Notes: generated from the sequence alone by a model not told the origin. 16,027 nt of DNA from Thermocaproicibacter sp036741535 (GCA_036741535.1 DAINSB010000039.1:1-16027), one strand, 5' to 3'. Positions 8,060-15,812 are shown, counted from the stretch's first letter. Numbers and translations: made by a program.

Positions 8060-8113
8060 TCACTGGACGACCTCGATGGTCAGGCCCTCGTCTGGCGCAA
8101 CAAGGTCATCAGG
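8060..8113 (-). pseudogene. Orphan C-terminal coding tail, family not recognised
   Basis: In a different frame from the NamZ-type gene and just past its stop, the minus strand reads about 17 sensible codons ending in a TGA at 8062-8060: DDLVAPDEGLTIEVVQ. The pattern, a PDxGLTIEV strand closing a protein, looks like the last beta-strand of a sandwich domain, but I do not recognise the family. It has no start and no body, since the frame upstream is occupied by the NamZ gene. It sits at the point where GC content drops. It could be a gene truncated by insertion of the downstream locus, or chance. Confidence 0.25.
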
Positions 8114-9293
8114 AAAAATAAAGCATGTATTTGTCATGGATCGGACGAAAAGCCTCGGCTTCCTTCCGCCATTTTCGGGCCAGCCGGCCCGCCGTCAGGG
8201 CACCGTCTCTCAATTCCCCACTACCTGACGCGAGGTCGATGTGGTAGCGGTCCCCCGCTTTGGGAGGCGTGAAGGCGAAATCCTTTGGATAAAGCTCCTG
8301 AATCGAACGGATCAGATAAATTCCAAGATCGACGGCACGGACGCGCTTCGGTTCCAGCACATGGATCTGAACGCCCCCGCAGATCTGATCGACGTACTTT
8401 GAAAAAGCCGGCATAAATAGAGCGGGTGAAAATTTGAGCCCTTTCAGACCGACAGCGTTCATTTTCTCGGAAAGAACTTCGGGGTCGATATACGGGGCTC
8501 CGACGGTGGTGAACGGGGTGGTGGTTCCCCGGCCGTCCGAAACGTTGGTCCCGGCCAGAAGGCAGGTTCCGTTATAGACCGCGATGGAATCCGTCGTAGG
8601 CAGGTTCGGACTCGGCTTGACAAAAGGCAGCCCCGTTTCGTCGAAGAACATATCCCGCATCCATCCGGTCATCTTCACGACTTCCAGATTGCAGTCCAGA
8701 TGATATTGGCCGTTATAGTATCGCGCCAGTTCGCCGATCGTCCAGCCGTGACGGATCGGCATGCGGGTAAGCCCGATAAAGGAAAAGAGCTCCGGAGTAT
8801 GGCAGTTCCCCTCCAGCTGGGTCCCGCCTATCGGATTGGGGCGGTCGAGCACCACCAGCTTCTTTCCTGCGGAGGCACAGGCACGCATCGCGTAAAACAG
8901 GGTGGACGGGTACGTAAAATAACGCGAACCCACATCCTGAAGATCAAACACCATCATATCCAGCCGATCCATGGCTTCTTTCGGGGGAAGATACCCGGAA
9001 CCGCCGGACTTTTCCGTCAAATTCCAAGTGCCGCGGAAGAGGCTGTAAACCGGCAGGCCGGACAGGGGATCTTGCCGGGATTCCACTTCTTCCCCCGGCT
9101 TTAAGACGCCGTGGATCCCATGCTCCGGCGCCAGCAGCACCTGGAGATTGAAGTTCTTTTTCAAGATACTGATGGTGCTTTGAAAGCCGGAGGATATCCC
9201 GGATCCGCCGGTAATCAGCCCCAGACGCGCTTTCCCGAAAATGCGCCCGCATCGGTCCAGGCGGTCGATCCCGATCTTTACGGTGTTGGACAT
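8109..9293 (-). CDS. namZ: Exo-beta-N-acetylmuramidase, DUF1343 / GH171 (NamZ-like)
   Basis: Members of this family remove MurNAc from the non-reducing end of peptidoglycan fragments such as MurNAc-GlcNAc. The family's conserved blocks are all present in order: PEHG (56-59), FDLQDVGSRYFTY (116-128), DRPNPIGG (150-157), RHGWTIGELA (181-190), SPNLPT (228-233) and GTNVSDGRGTTTPF (248-261). From ATG 9293 it has 394 residues. AAGGAG at 9308-9303 lies 9 nt from that ATG but only 3 nt from the in-frame ATG 9299, so 9293 is preferred. There is no hydrophobic leader, so unlike the secreted Bacillus enzyme it should act in the cytoplasm. Its neighbours across the sequence gap are a lipoprotein and permeases on the same strand, with MurQ further on, which fits MurNAc salvage. 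Confidence 0.9.
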   Translation of the reverse strand: MSNTVKIGIDRLDRCGRIFGKARLGLITGGSGISSGFQSTISILKKNFNLQVLLAPEHGIHGVLKPGEEVESRQDPLSGLPVYSLFRGTWNLTEKSGGSGYLPPKEAMDRLDMMVFDLQDVGSRYFTYPSTLFYAMRACASAGKKLVVLDRPNPIGGTQLEGNCHTPELFSFIGLTRMPIRHGWTIGELARYYNGQYHLDCNLEVVKMTGWMRDMFFDETGLPFVKPSPNLPTTDSIAVYNGTCLLAGTNVSDGRGTTTPFTTVGAPYIDPEVLSEKMNAVGLKGLKFSPALFMPAFSKYVDQICGGVQIHVLEPKRVRAVDLGIYLIRSIQELYPKDFAFTPPKAGDRYHIDLASGSGELRDGALTAGRLARKWRKEAEAFRPIHDKYMLYFS

Positions 9294-9331
9294 GGCCATG
9301 ATCTCCTTTGCGGATCGTTGTGATCCGTTGC

Positions 9332-9341
9332 NNNNNNNNNN
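9332..9341. other. Assembly gap (10 Ns)
   Basis: Ten undetermined bases between the NamZ-type gene and the binding-protein gene. This is a scaffold join, and its true size is unknown. The genes on both sides run in the same direction and belong to the same cell-wall sugar theme, which supports the join but does not prove it. A small gene could be missing here. Confidence 1.
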
Positions 9342-9374
9342 GCCCGGGAAATTTACATTGGCTTGGGAACCGGA

Positions 9375-10964
9375 TTATTTGCCGAGAAGCTTTTTGTAAG
9401 CGGCGTTTTCGGCATCGATCACCGACTGCCAGCCGGAATCCTTGATCGCCTGGTACTGTTTGTAGAAATCGTCCACCGACAAATGGCCGGATACGGTATT
9501 GGCAAAAGCTTCGTCCAGCTTATCCGTGAGAGACTTATTCTTCAAATACTCGTCGGTGGAGAAAATGGGGACCTGATCGTAAAAATAGGGTTCGTTCATA
9601 TAAAGTGCGTCGTAGAAATATTTGGAAGGTTTGTCCAGATGGTCTTTGTCTTTGCCCTGCAGCAACAGCTGCATATAGGCGTCGCCAAGAAAATTGATGG
9701 GGGTCAGGGTATTGATTAAGCCGGCTTTCCTCGCGTTTACAAATCCCCCGGAGGAGATGCTCGGCTTGATCACGGGTTTTCCATTGACATAATCGAAAGT
9801 TTTGCCTTCAATCCCGTAATTCATCAGGATATTTCCCTCATCGGAGAAAACGTAGTTATAAAACTGCATGATTTTTTCCGCTTTTCCGGATTTTTGCGCC
9901 TGAATGGTCAATGCAAGGCCCGTGGTGTCCAGTTTGCTCCGAGCTGGCATCAGCTGCTTTCCGTCCGGGCTTTTCACCGGCTCCACTCCGACGAACCTGG
10001 CGTCCGGATTGGTCTTTTGAAGCGTGTTGGTGGAAAGGCGCGCGCGTTCCGCCCAGTAGATGGTGAAGCCGGCAAGGCCGGAATCCAGAGTGGACAGATA
10101 TGTGTTGGAACGTGTGGCGAATTCCTTATCCAGAATGCCCTTGGAGTACAGCTCCCTCATTTCCTCAAGGAACTGCTTAAAATTCGGGTGCTCAAAGATG
10201 CTGATGATCCCGTCGTCCGTAATGGCAAAATAGCTGTTGCTCTGCTTGATGCCGAACATCATGGCATAGGTCAGCAAATTCGACGTATTGGTGCAAAGAA
10301 TAGGAATCTCGTTTTTCTTTCCGTCGCCGTTACAGTCGTTGTCCCGGAACGCCTGCCAGACCTTTTTCCATTCGTCGTAAGTTTTTGGCTGCTGCAATCC
10401 CAGCTTGTCTATCCAATCCTGCCGGACCAGCGTGCTCATCACCGGTTTGAAGTCGAGGACATAAGGGATGTCGTAGATCTTTCCGTCCGAGACCTGCCTT
10501 AAATAGAGATAATCTTCATCCGTATAATACCGGGTGATGTTGGAGCCGTATTTTTTCAGTAAATCATCCAGCGGAATCACGGCTCCCTGATCCAATAAGG
10601 TGGCCATGTCAGCTTCAAAGATGACGTCCGGAAGGTCGCCGGAAGCCAGAATGGTGCTGACCTTGTCTTTATAGTTCGACTTCGCAACCCAGTTGAAATT
10701 TAGTTTTGCGCCGGTGCGCGCTTTAAGCTCGTCCCAGATCATCGTCTGCTTCGGGTCGTAAGGGGAACGCGTGTCGCCGAGAAAGTTGATTTCGAGCCCT
10801 GAAAGGTCGGGAGCCTCTCCTTTTTTTGAGGAAGCGGAAGCAGCGGAGGACGTTGCGGCGGAAGGTGCGGAATTTGTGGAAGAATCTGTCGAAGAGCATC
10901 CTGCGACTGCCGAAAACAGGATGACGGCGGTGAGAATTCCTGAGGTGATTTGTTTTCTATCCAT
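9375..10964 (-). CDS. ABC importer lipoprotein binding protein, LplA/YtcQ-type
   Basis: An extracellular lipid-anchored solute-binding protein of 529 residues, the large type that pairs with LplB/LplC permeases. The signal peptide ends in the lipobox VAGC (Cys23), followed by a long Ser/Ala/Thr linker. A DNDCNGDGKKNE segment (208-219) resembles the EF-hand-like calcium site of this subfamily. AAAGGGAGT precedes the ATG at about 7 nt. It lies 28 nt downstream of the second permease gene and, across the gap, upstream of the NamZ-type gene. I infer MurNAc, MurNAc-GlcNAc or a related cell-wall sugar as ligand from the locus; family members elsewhere bind diverse oligosaccharides, so the ligand needs direct testing. 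Confidence 0.9.
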   Translation of the reverse strand: MDRKQITSGILTAVILFSAVAGCSSTDSSTNSAPSAATSSAASASSKKGEAPDLSGLEINFLGDTRSPYDPKQTMIWDELKARTGAKLNFNWVAKSNYKDKVSTILASGDLPDVIFEADMATLLDQGAVIPLDDLLKKYGSNITRYYTDEDYLYLRQVSDGKIYDIPYVLDFKPVMSTLVRQDWIDKLGLQQPKTYDEWKKVWQAFRDNDCNGDGKKNEIPILCTNTSNLLTYAMMFGIKQSNSYFAITDDGIISIFEHPNFKQFLEEMRELYSKGILDKEFATRSNTYLSTLDSGLAGFTIYWAERARLSTNTLQKTNPDARFVGVEPVKSPDGKQLMPARSKLDTTGLALTIQAQKSGKAEKIMQFYNYVFSDEGNILMNYGIEGKTFDYVNGKPVIKPSISSGGFVNARKAGLINTLTPINFLGDAYMQLLLQGKDKDHLDKPSKYFYDALYMNEPYFYDQVPIFSTDEYLKNKSLTDKLDEAFANTVSGHLSVDDFYKQYQAIKDSGWQSVIDAENAAYKKLLGK

Positions 10965-10992
10965 CTTTTTGCACTCCCTTTGGTAGAATGAT

Positions 10993-11901
10993 TTATTCCT
11001 TAACCGCGCCCAGCATAATACCTTTTACAAAATATTTCTGGAGGAACGGATACAGGACCAGCATGGGAATCATGGAAACAAAAATGACGGCGTTTTTGGT
11101 CTGCTCTGAGATGGCGGCAAACGTGCTGGCGTCGCCTCTGTTGACAGCGGAGGCCGTGGTACTCAGTCCGTACAGATCCGAACCCGAAAGCAGGACGATG
11201 TCGCGCAAGACCAGCTGCAGCGTATATTTGTTGATGTCGTTCAGATAGATCAGCGGGTTCAGAAAAGAATTCCAGTTCGCCACGACGATCCATAAGGCGA
11301 CAAGCGCAAGCGCCGGCTTTGAAAGGGGCCATACGATCCGGAACAGGATGGTAAAATCATTGGCTCCGTCCATTTTTGCCGATTCGATGAGCGAAATCGG
11401 GATGGTTTGGAAAAAGGCCCGAAGAATGATGACATGGTAGGCGCTGAACATACTGACGGCGACCAACGCCCACAGGCTGTTCAAAAGCCCCACCCGTTTC
11501 ACAACAAGGAAGGTCGGGATCATGCCTCCGCTGAACCACATGGTAAAAATCAGGAGGGAAGTATAGACCTTTTTACCGATAAAATCGGAATAGGCAATCG
11601 GATACGCTGCCAAAGACTCCAGGACCAGCCCCAGCAGACACGCGGCCACGGCGACAAATGTCGTGTTCAGGAAGGACATCATCAAGGATTGGTTGGCAAA
11701 AATCTGCGAATAGGCGTCCAAGTCGAATCCTCTGGGGAAAAAAGTCACCCGATTAGACAGAACATAATAGTCGTCGCTCACGGATATCGAGACCATGTTG
11801 AAAATCGGGTATAAAATGATGATCAAGAACAGAAACATGAAAAACAGATTAGCCGCATCGAAAATCTTTTCTCCGGGCTTTTTTCGCCGTACCGCCGCCA
11901 A
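10993..11901 (-). CDS. ABC importer permease, LplC/YtcP-type
   Basis: A membrane subunit of the carbohydrate importer, 302 residues, with about six hydrophobic segments and the family's characteristic C-terminal stretch KGIMLGAVKE. The EAA loop is a variant: ESAKMDGANDF (173-183) ending in VWPL (190-193). Translation appears to start at TTG 11901: AAGGGGG (11916-11910) sits 8 nt upstream and there is no good ATG nearby. That ribosome site overlaps the stop codon of the preceding permease gene, only 13 nt away, which suggests tight co-translation. Confidence 0.9.
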   Translation of the reverse strand: MAAVRRKKPGEKIFDAANLFFMFLFLIIILYPIFNMVSISVSDDYYVLSNRVTFFPRGFDLDAYSQIFANQSLMMSFLNTTFVAVAACLLGLVLESLAAYPIAYSDFIGKKVYTSLLIFTMWFSGGMIPTFLVVKRVGLLNSLWALVAVSMFSAYHVIILRAFFQTIPISLIESAKMDGANDFTILFRIVWPLSKPALALVALWIVVANWNSFLNPLIYLNDINKYTLQLVLRDIVLLSGSDLYGLSTTASAVNRGDASTFAAISEQTKNAVIFVSMIPMLVLYPFLQKYFVKGIMLGAVKE

Positions 11902-11914
11902 AGCGGATTCCCCC

Positions 11915-12880
11915 TTACCATAAACCGGATTGCAGAGTCCTTTTTGTTATTTTGTTGGAAAGTACGACCAACACGAAAGCAACAATCGAATTAAACAAGC
12001 CGACTGCCGTGGCATAACCGAAATTGGTTCCGAGGATTCCCTGTTTATAGACATAGGTGGAAAAGACTTCGGATACCGAAAGGTTCAGGGAATTCTGAAG
12101 CAGATAGACCTTTTCAAAGCCGACGCTGAGGATGCTGCCGATCGCCATGATCAGCTGGATCACGATGGCGTTCCGGATGCCCGGCAGGGTGATGTGGATC
12201 GCCTGCCGGAACCGTCCCGCTCCGTCCACAATGGCGGCTTCGTAAAGGCCGGGGTCGATCCCGGTCATGGCGGAGAGATAGATGATCGCGCTCCAACCGG
12301 TCGTCTGCCAAATACCGGACAGGATGTAAATCGGCCGGAAGCTGCTGGGGTCTCCGAGAAAATAATAAGGTTGTCCTCCGGCCGCCTTCACGATCGCCCC
12401 GAGAATTCCTACGGAAGGGGAAAGAAAAGTGATGATCATGCTGACCAGAACCATGTTGGAAATAAAATGAGGAAGATAGCTGACGGTCTGGACCAGTTTT
12501 TTGAAACGAAGCGTTTTCAGCTCGTTCAGCAGCAACGCAAACAGGATTGGAACGGGAAATACGAAGATCAGCTGCAGAATGCTGATCATCAAGGTGTTTT
12601 TAAGGATTTGAGAAAAATCCGGGCCGGTAAGAAATTTTATGTAATGCTGCAGACCGACAAACCGGCTTCCGCCGAATCCGCGCAAAAGTTTGTAGTCGTA
12701 AAACGATATCGACAGCCAAGCCATCGGCCAGTACTTGAAAATCGCCAGGTAAGCGGCAACGGGAAGCAGCATTAAATAAAGATATCTATCTTTCCAAAGC
12801 CGGCGCCGTATTTTCTGCCGGCGCGAAGTCTGAAGAGGAATTTCCCTTCCCGGCAGGGTTGAGCTTTTCATTTCTTTCAT
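11915..12880 (-). CDS. ABC importer permease, LplB/YteP-type
   Basis: First gene of the minus-strand operon and the other membrane subunit of the importer, 321 residues with a basic N-terminal tail and about six membrane segments. The EAA loop reads YEAAIVDGAG (213-222) and ends in ITLPG (230-234). The ATG at 12880 has only a modest ribosome site (GGTGA, about 5 nt away); a second ATG at 12871 is possible. A perfect consensus promoter lies about 40 nt upstream. Like the first importer, this operon encodes no ATPase. Confidence 0.92.
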   Translation of the reverse strand: MKEMKSSTLPGREIPLQTSRRQKIRRRLWKDRYLYLMLLPVAAYLAIFKYWPMAWLSISFYDYKLLRGFGGSRFVGLQHYIKFLTGPDFSQILKNTLMISILQLIFVFPVPILFALLLNELKTLRFKKLVQTVSYLPHFISNMVLVSMIITFLSPSVGILGAIVKAAGGQPYYFLGDPSSFRPIYILSGIWQTTGWSAIIYLSAMTGIDPGLYEAAIVDGAGRFRQAIHITLPGIRNAIVIQLIMAIGSILSVGFEKVYLLQNSLNLSVSEVFSTYVYKQGILGTNFGYATAVGLFNSIVAFVLVVLSNKITKRTLQSGLW

Positions 12881-12926
12881 TTAATCACCGTATAACAAGA
12901 AAAATATTTTTATTAAATTCGCGTTT

Positions 12927-12955
12927 ATTATAATTTATGCTTTCAAACATGTCAA
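12927..12955 (-). promoter_or_regulatory. Perfect consensus sigma-A promoter of the minus-strand ABC/namZ operon
   Basis: On the minus strand, TTGACA (12955-12950), a 17-bp spacer and TATAAT (12932-12927) match both consensus boxes exactly with the ideal spacing. Transcription should start near 12920, about 40 nt before the first permease. A promoter this strong generally needs a repressor, and an inverted repeat overlaps its -35 box. Confidence 0.85.
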
Positions 12956-12963
12956 TCATGTTT
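12945..12963. promoter_or_regulatory. Candidate operator, 7-5-7 inverted repeat over the -35 box
   Basis: AAACATG (12945-12951) and CATGTTT (12957-12963) form a perfect 7-bp inverted repeat around the 5-bp centre TCAAT, 19 bp overall. It covers the -35 hexamer of the minus-strand promoter, where a bound dimer would block RNA polymerase. The RpiR-family regulator encoded at 14018 is the best candidate to bind it, by position only. Confidence 0.6.
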
Positions 12964-13056
12964 TGCGTGAATTACATATATTTTACTTAACTATAATAAT
13001 AAAGCGGCAATATGTTTACGTTCTCTATATATTACGAAAAATAATTTCATTTTGTC

Positions 13057-13084
13057 TTGATTTATAATGGAATATGATTATAAT
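13057..13084 (+). promoter_or_regulatory. Likely promoter of the isomerase/murR-like/murQ operon
   Basis: TTGATT (13057-13062), a 16-bp spacer and TATAAT (13079-13084). The predicted start near 13091 leaves a leader of about 37 nt before ATG 13128. A second TATAAT at 13063-13068 forms, with ATTATA at 13077-13082, an A/T-rich dyad that could be incidental. The region is too A/T-rich to exclude other promoter placements. Confidence 0.55.
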
Positions 13085-13127
13085 AAATATTGAAAATTTT
13101 TTTACATATCATTGGAGGTCCTTCCTA

Positions 13128-14021
13128 ATGGAATTGTCTACGACGGTAAATTTCTTTATCCTGCCTCACGATCAAGGAATGGACGTCTATTACGAAGAAT
13201 TAAGAAACTACCGCAGACTTGGCTTTTCCGTACTGGACTGTATTTTCTGCAATGCAGATTCCCCCGGTTCCCCGCTTTTGCGTGAGGATTGGAGGCAATG
13301 GGGCGAAGCGATAGCGGGTTACTCCAAAAAGCTCGGCGTCCGCTATGCGCAGTGCCATATGCCCTACTATAATTTCACTCCTTCGGGGCAGGGGATCGAC
13401 AGGAAAAAAGAAAAATTAGCGAGGCGTTCGATTGAAGCCGCCGCGGTACTCGGAGCGAAATGGATCGTCGGGCATCCGGCGACGGATTTTAACGCATGCG
13501 ATATGCCGGCGGTTTCAAAAGAAGAGAATCTCCGCTATTTTGCTCCCTATGTTGCCTTGGGAGAAAAGCTCGGGATCGGCATTGCGATCGAAAATATGGC
13601 GGATTTCCCGAGGCAGGGGTACCCGAGAAGCTACTGCGCAACCGTGTCGGAGCTCTGCGATCTCGTGGATGCTCTCGGGAGTCCGTGCGCCGGCATTTGC
13701 TGGGATTTCGGCCATGCCAATCTGATGTATCAAGACCAGGCGCCCTGCTTAAAATTGATCGGTCCTCGGCTGAAGGCTGTCCATGTTCACGACAATTTCG
13801 GAAAGGAAGACTCCCATCTTCCGGTTTTTTTCGGGAATATCCATTGGGAACCTCTGATGCGCATGCTAAAAGAGATCCGGTACGAAGGCGTCTTCAGCTT
13901 TGAAACGAAAAGGATTCCGATCCGGCTTCCCCAATATATGCGGAACGCGCAGTGGCTTTATGTAAAGACGGCCGGAGACTATCTGCTTTCGCAGGTTGAT
14001 TCGCCGGAGGAAGCAAAATGA
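13128..14021 (+). CDS. Sugar phosphate isomerase/epimerase, AP-endonuclease-2-type TIM barrel
   Basis: A predicted metal-dependent sugar isomerase or epimerase (xylose isomerase-like barrel), 297 residues. The metal and catalytic positions expected for the fold are present: His77 (CHMP), His116 (GHP), Glu155 (IENM), Asp193 and His196 (WDFGHAN), His219 and His221 (VHVHDN) and Glu259 (SFETK). The start is set by GGAGGT (13114-13119), 8 nt before ATG 13128; the frame extends back to 13074 but only through A/T-rich promoter DNA. Its stop overlaps the regulator start as ATGA, so the two are translationally coupled. No step in the known MurNAc pathway calls for this enzyme, so its substrate is unknown. 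Confidence 0.88.
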   Translation: MELSTTVNFFILPHDQGMDVYYEELRNYRRLGFSVLDCIFCNADSPGSPLLREDWRQWGEAIAGYSKKLGVRYAQCHMPYYNFTPSGQGIDRKKEKLARRSIEAAAVLGAKWIVGHPATDFNACDMPAVSKEENLRYFAPYVALGEKLGIGIAIENMADFPRQGYPRSYCATVSELCDLVDALGSPCAGICWDFGHANLMYQDQAPCLKLIGPRLKAVHVHDNFGKEDSHLPVFFGNIHWEPLMRMLKEIRYEGVFSFETKRIPIRLPQYMRNAQWLYVKTAGDYLLSQVDSPEEAK

Positions 14022-14863
14022 GTTGTTTGTTCCGTATCAAAGAATTTTACGACGGCTTTACCGCTTCCGAGAAAAAGATCGCCGATTATATCCTCAACAA
14101 CAAAGATGAAACGGTCCGGCTCACTTCTACCCAGTTGTCGAAAATCACCGGCGCATCCCCTGCCACCGTCGTTCGGTTTGCAAGGACAATAGGCTTTTCC
14201 GGTTACAGCGACATGAAGCTGGATCTTGCAAAGGATATCGAAAATATCGCGCAGGACAAGGTTAACGAACTGATTCAGTCCAGCGACACCATGATGGAAA
14301 TGGCCAAAAAATATTCCGCCTGCGTCACGCAGGCGATCGCGGGCACCATGAGCCTGATCAAAAGCAGCGAGCTGGAATCGGCCGTTTCAATTCTGAAAAA
14401 AGCCGAGACCCTCTATCTTTACGGCGTGGGCGCCTCCGGGCTTGTGGCGGAAGATCTCCAGAAAAAGCTGGTGCGGATCAACAAGCAATGCAATTATTAC
14501 GTCGATTACAATCTTGGACTGGCAAGTTCCATTCACATCACCGGCCGGGACGCGATGCTTGCCATCTCATACAGTGGAGAGACGAAAGAGGTCAACCTTT
14601 CGGCCGAAACGGCCCGGAAATCGGGCGCGAAGGTCATCGCGGTGACGCATTGCGGAAGGAGCCGTTTAACGGCGCTGGCCGACATCAACCTGTTCATTCC
14701 GAGCACCGAGAACGAGATCCGCATTGGAGCCATGCAGTCGCGGACAGCCCAGCTGTTCATCACCGACCTTTTGTACATGGGGCTGGTACGAGATCAGTTC
14801 GGGGCGGTCGAAAAGATGCTGGAGGATTCCAGAAAGATGGTTCGGCTGCTGAAAGAAAACTGA
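14018..14863 (+). CDS. RpiR-family transcriptional regulator, MurR-like by context
   Basis: A phosphosugar-sensing regulator of 281 residues, typical for the family. An N-terminal helix-turn-helix (about 1-77, recognition region LSKITGASPATVVRFARTIG at 40-59) is joined to a C-terminal SIS domain (about 121-255) with GVGASG (136-141) and SYSGETKEV (184-192), the phosphosugar-binding loops. It overlaps the isomerase gene by ATGA and lies 40 nt upstream of murQ. In E. coli and Bacillus, MurR proteins of this family sit beside murQ, and E. coli MurR responds to MurNAc 6-phosphate; the same inducer is my inference here. Its operator may be the repeat at 12945-12963. Confidence 0.9.
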   Translation: MSCLFRIKEFYDGFTASEKKIADYILNNKDETVRLTSTQLSKITGASPATVVRFARTIGFSGYSDMKLDLAKDIENIAQDKVNELIQSSDTMMEMAKKYSACVTQAIAGTMSLIKSSELESAVSILKKAETLYLYGVGASGLVAEDLQKKLVRINKQCNYYVDYNLGLASSIHITGRDAMLAISYSGETKEVNLSAETARKSGAKVIAVTHCGRSRLTALADINLFIPSTENEIRIGAMQSRTAQLFITDLLYMGLVRDQFGAVEKMLEDSRKMVRLLKEN

Positions 14864-14903
14864 CGGACCGGCTATCGGAGAAACCCATAAGGGAGCAACA
14901 CGG

Positions 14904-15812
14904 ATGTATTCAAATTTGGACGAATTGGTAACCGAGCAGAGAAATTCGGAAACGACCTACATCGACCGAGTCCCTACGATAAAAATGCTGCGGATGATTA
15001 ATTGTGAGGACAGAAAGGTCGCCGGGGCGGTTGCCAGAGTCCTGGAGCCTCTGGCCAAGGCGGTGGATCAGATTTCGGAGCGCCTGCAGAACGGCGGACG
15101 AATGGTCTACTGCGGCGCCGGGACCTCCGGCCGGCTCGGCATTCTGGATGCCGCGGAATGTCCGCCGACCTACGGCGTGGACCCGGACCTTGTGATCGGA
15201 ATCATAGCGGGGGGAGCCCCGGCGGTCTTCCGCACTCAGGAGGGCGCGGAAGACTCGGAAACTCTATGCGTTGAGGATCTGAAAAAAGTTCACTTCAATT
15301 CCAAAGACACTCTGGTTGGAATAGCGGCCAGCGGCCGCACACCTTATGTGATCGGCGGAATGAAATACGCGCTGTCCTTAGGGGCACTGACCGTGTCCAT
15401 TTCTTGCAATCCGAATTCGGAAATGTCCCGGCTGGCCGAAATCTCGATCGCGCCCGTCGTCGGACCGGAGGCGGTAACGGGCTCCACCCGCATGAAGGCC
15501 GGCACAGCGCAGAAAATGATTCTGAATATGCTGTCCACCGGCGTCATGATACGGCTGGGGAAGGTTTACGAAAACTTGATGATAGATTTGAAAGCCAACA
15601 ACGAAAAGCTGATGGAAAGGGCCCGTCGCATCGTGATGGAGGCAACCAGTGCGGACTATGAGACCGCCTGTTCCGTGCTGGCGGAGAACCGCTATAACGT
15701 GCGGCTGTCGATATTAAGGCAGCTGACGGGCGTCGATGACCGGACGGCGGAAAAATTGATTGAGAAAAACAGAGGCAACCTTTCGGCTGCGATTTCCGCG
15801 GTAAAGCGCTGA
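14904..15812 (+). CDS. murQ: N-acetylmuramic acid 6-phosphate etherase
   Basis: Cleaves the lactyl ether of MurNAc 6-phosphate to give GlcNAc 6-phosphate and D-lactate in the cytoplasm, the committing step of MurNAc salvage. The 302 residues match the family length. The SIS-fold phosphosugar loop is GAGTSGRLG (71-79). Glu85 (in AAECPP) and Glu116 (in EGAED) lie 31 residues apart, matching the two catalytic glutamates of E. coli MurQ (83 and 114). The conserved GSTRMKAGTAQK motif and a C-terminal three-helix UBA-like segment are also present. AAGGGAG precedes the ATG by about 9 nt. The substrate must be phosphorylated; with ABC uptake this needs a kinase, and none is in the window. Confidence 0.96.
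   Translation: MYSNLDELVTEQRNSETTYIDRVPTIKMLRMINCEDRKVAGAVARVLEPLAKAVDQISERLQNGGRMVYCGAGTSGRLGILDAAECPPTYGVDPDLVIGIIAGGAPAVFRTQEGAEDSETLCVEDLKKVHFNSKDTLVGIAASGRTPYVIGGMKYALSLGALTVSISCNPNSEMSRLAEISIAPVVGPEAVTGSTRMKAGTAQKMILNMLSTGVMIRLGKVYENLMIDLKANNEKLMERARRIVMEATSADYETACSVLAENRYNVRLSILRQLTGVDDRTAEKLIEKNRGNLSAAISAVKR

Noticed and set aside
9311..9327. 6-bp inverted repeat CGGATC-N5-GATCCG just upstream of the namZ ribosome site
   Set aside because: Short and next to the assembly gap, so its context cannot be judged.
13074..13127. Earlier ATG for the isomerase
   Set aside because: The extra residues come from A/T-rich promoter DNA, while GGAGGT is correctly spaced before ATG 13128 and family similarity starts there.
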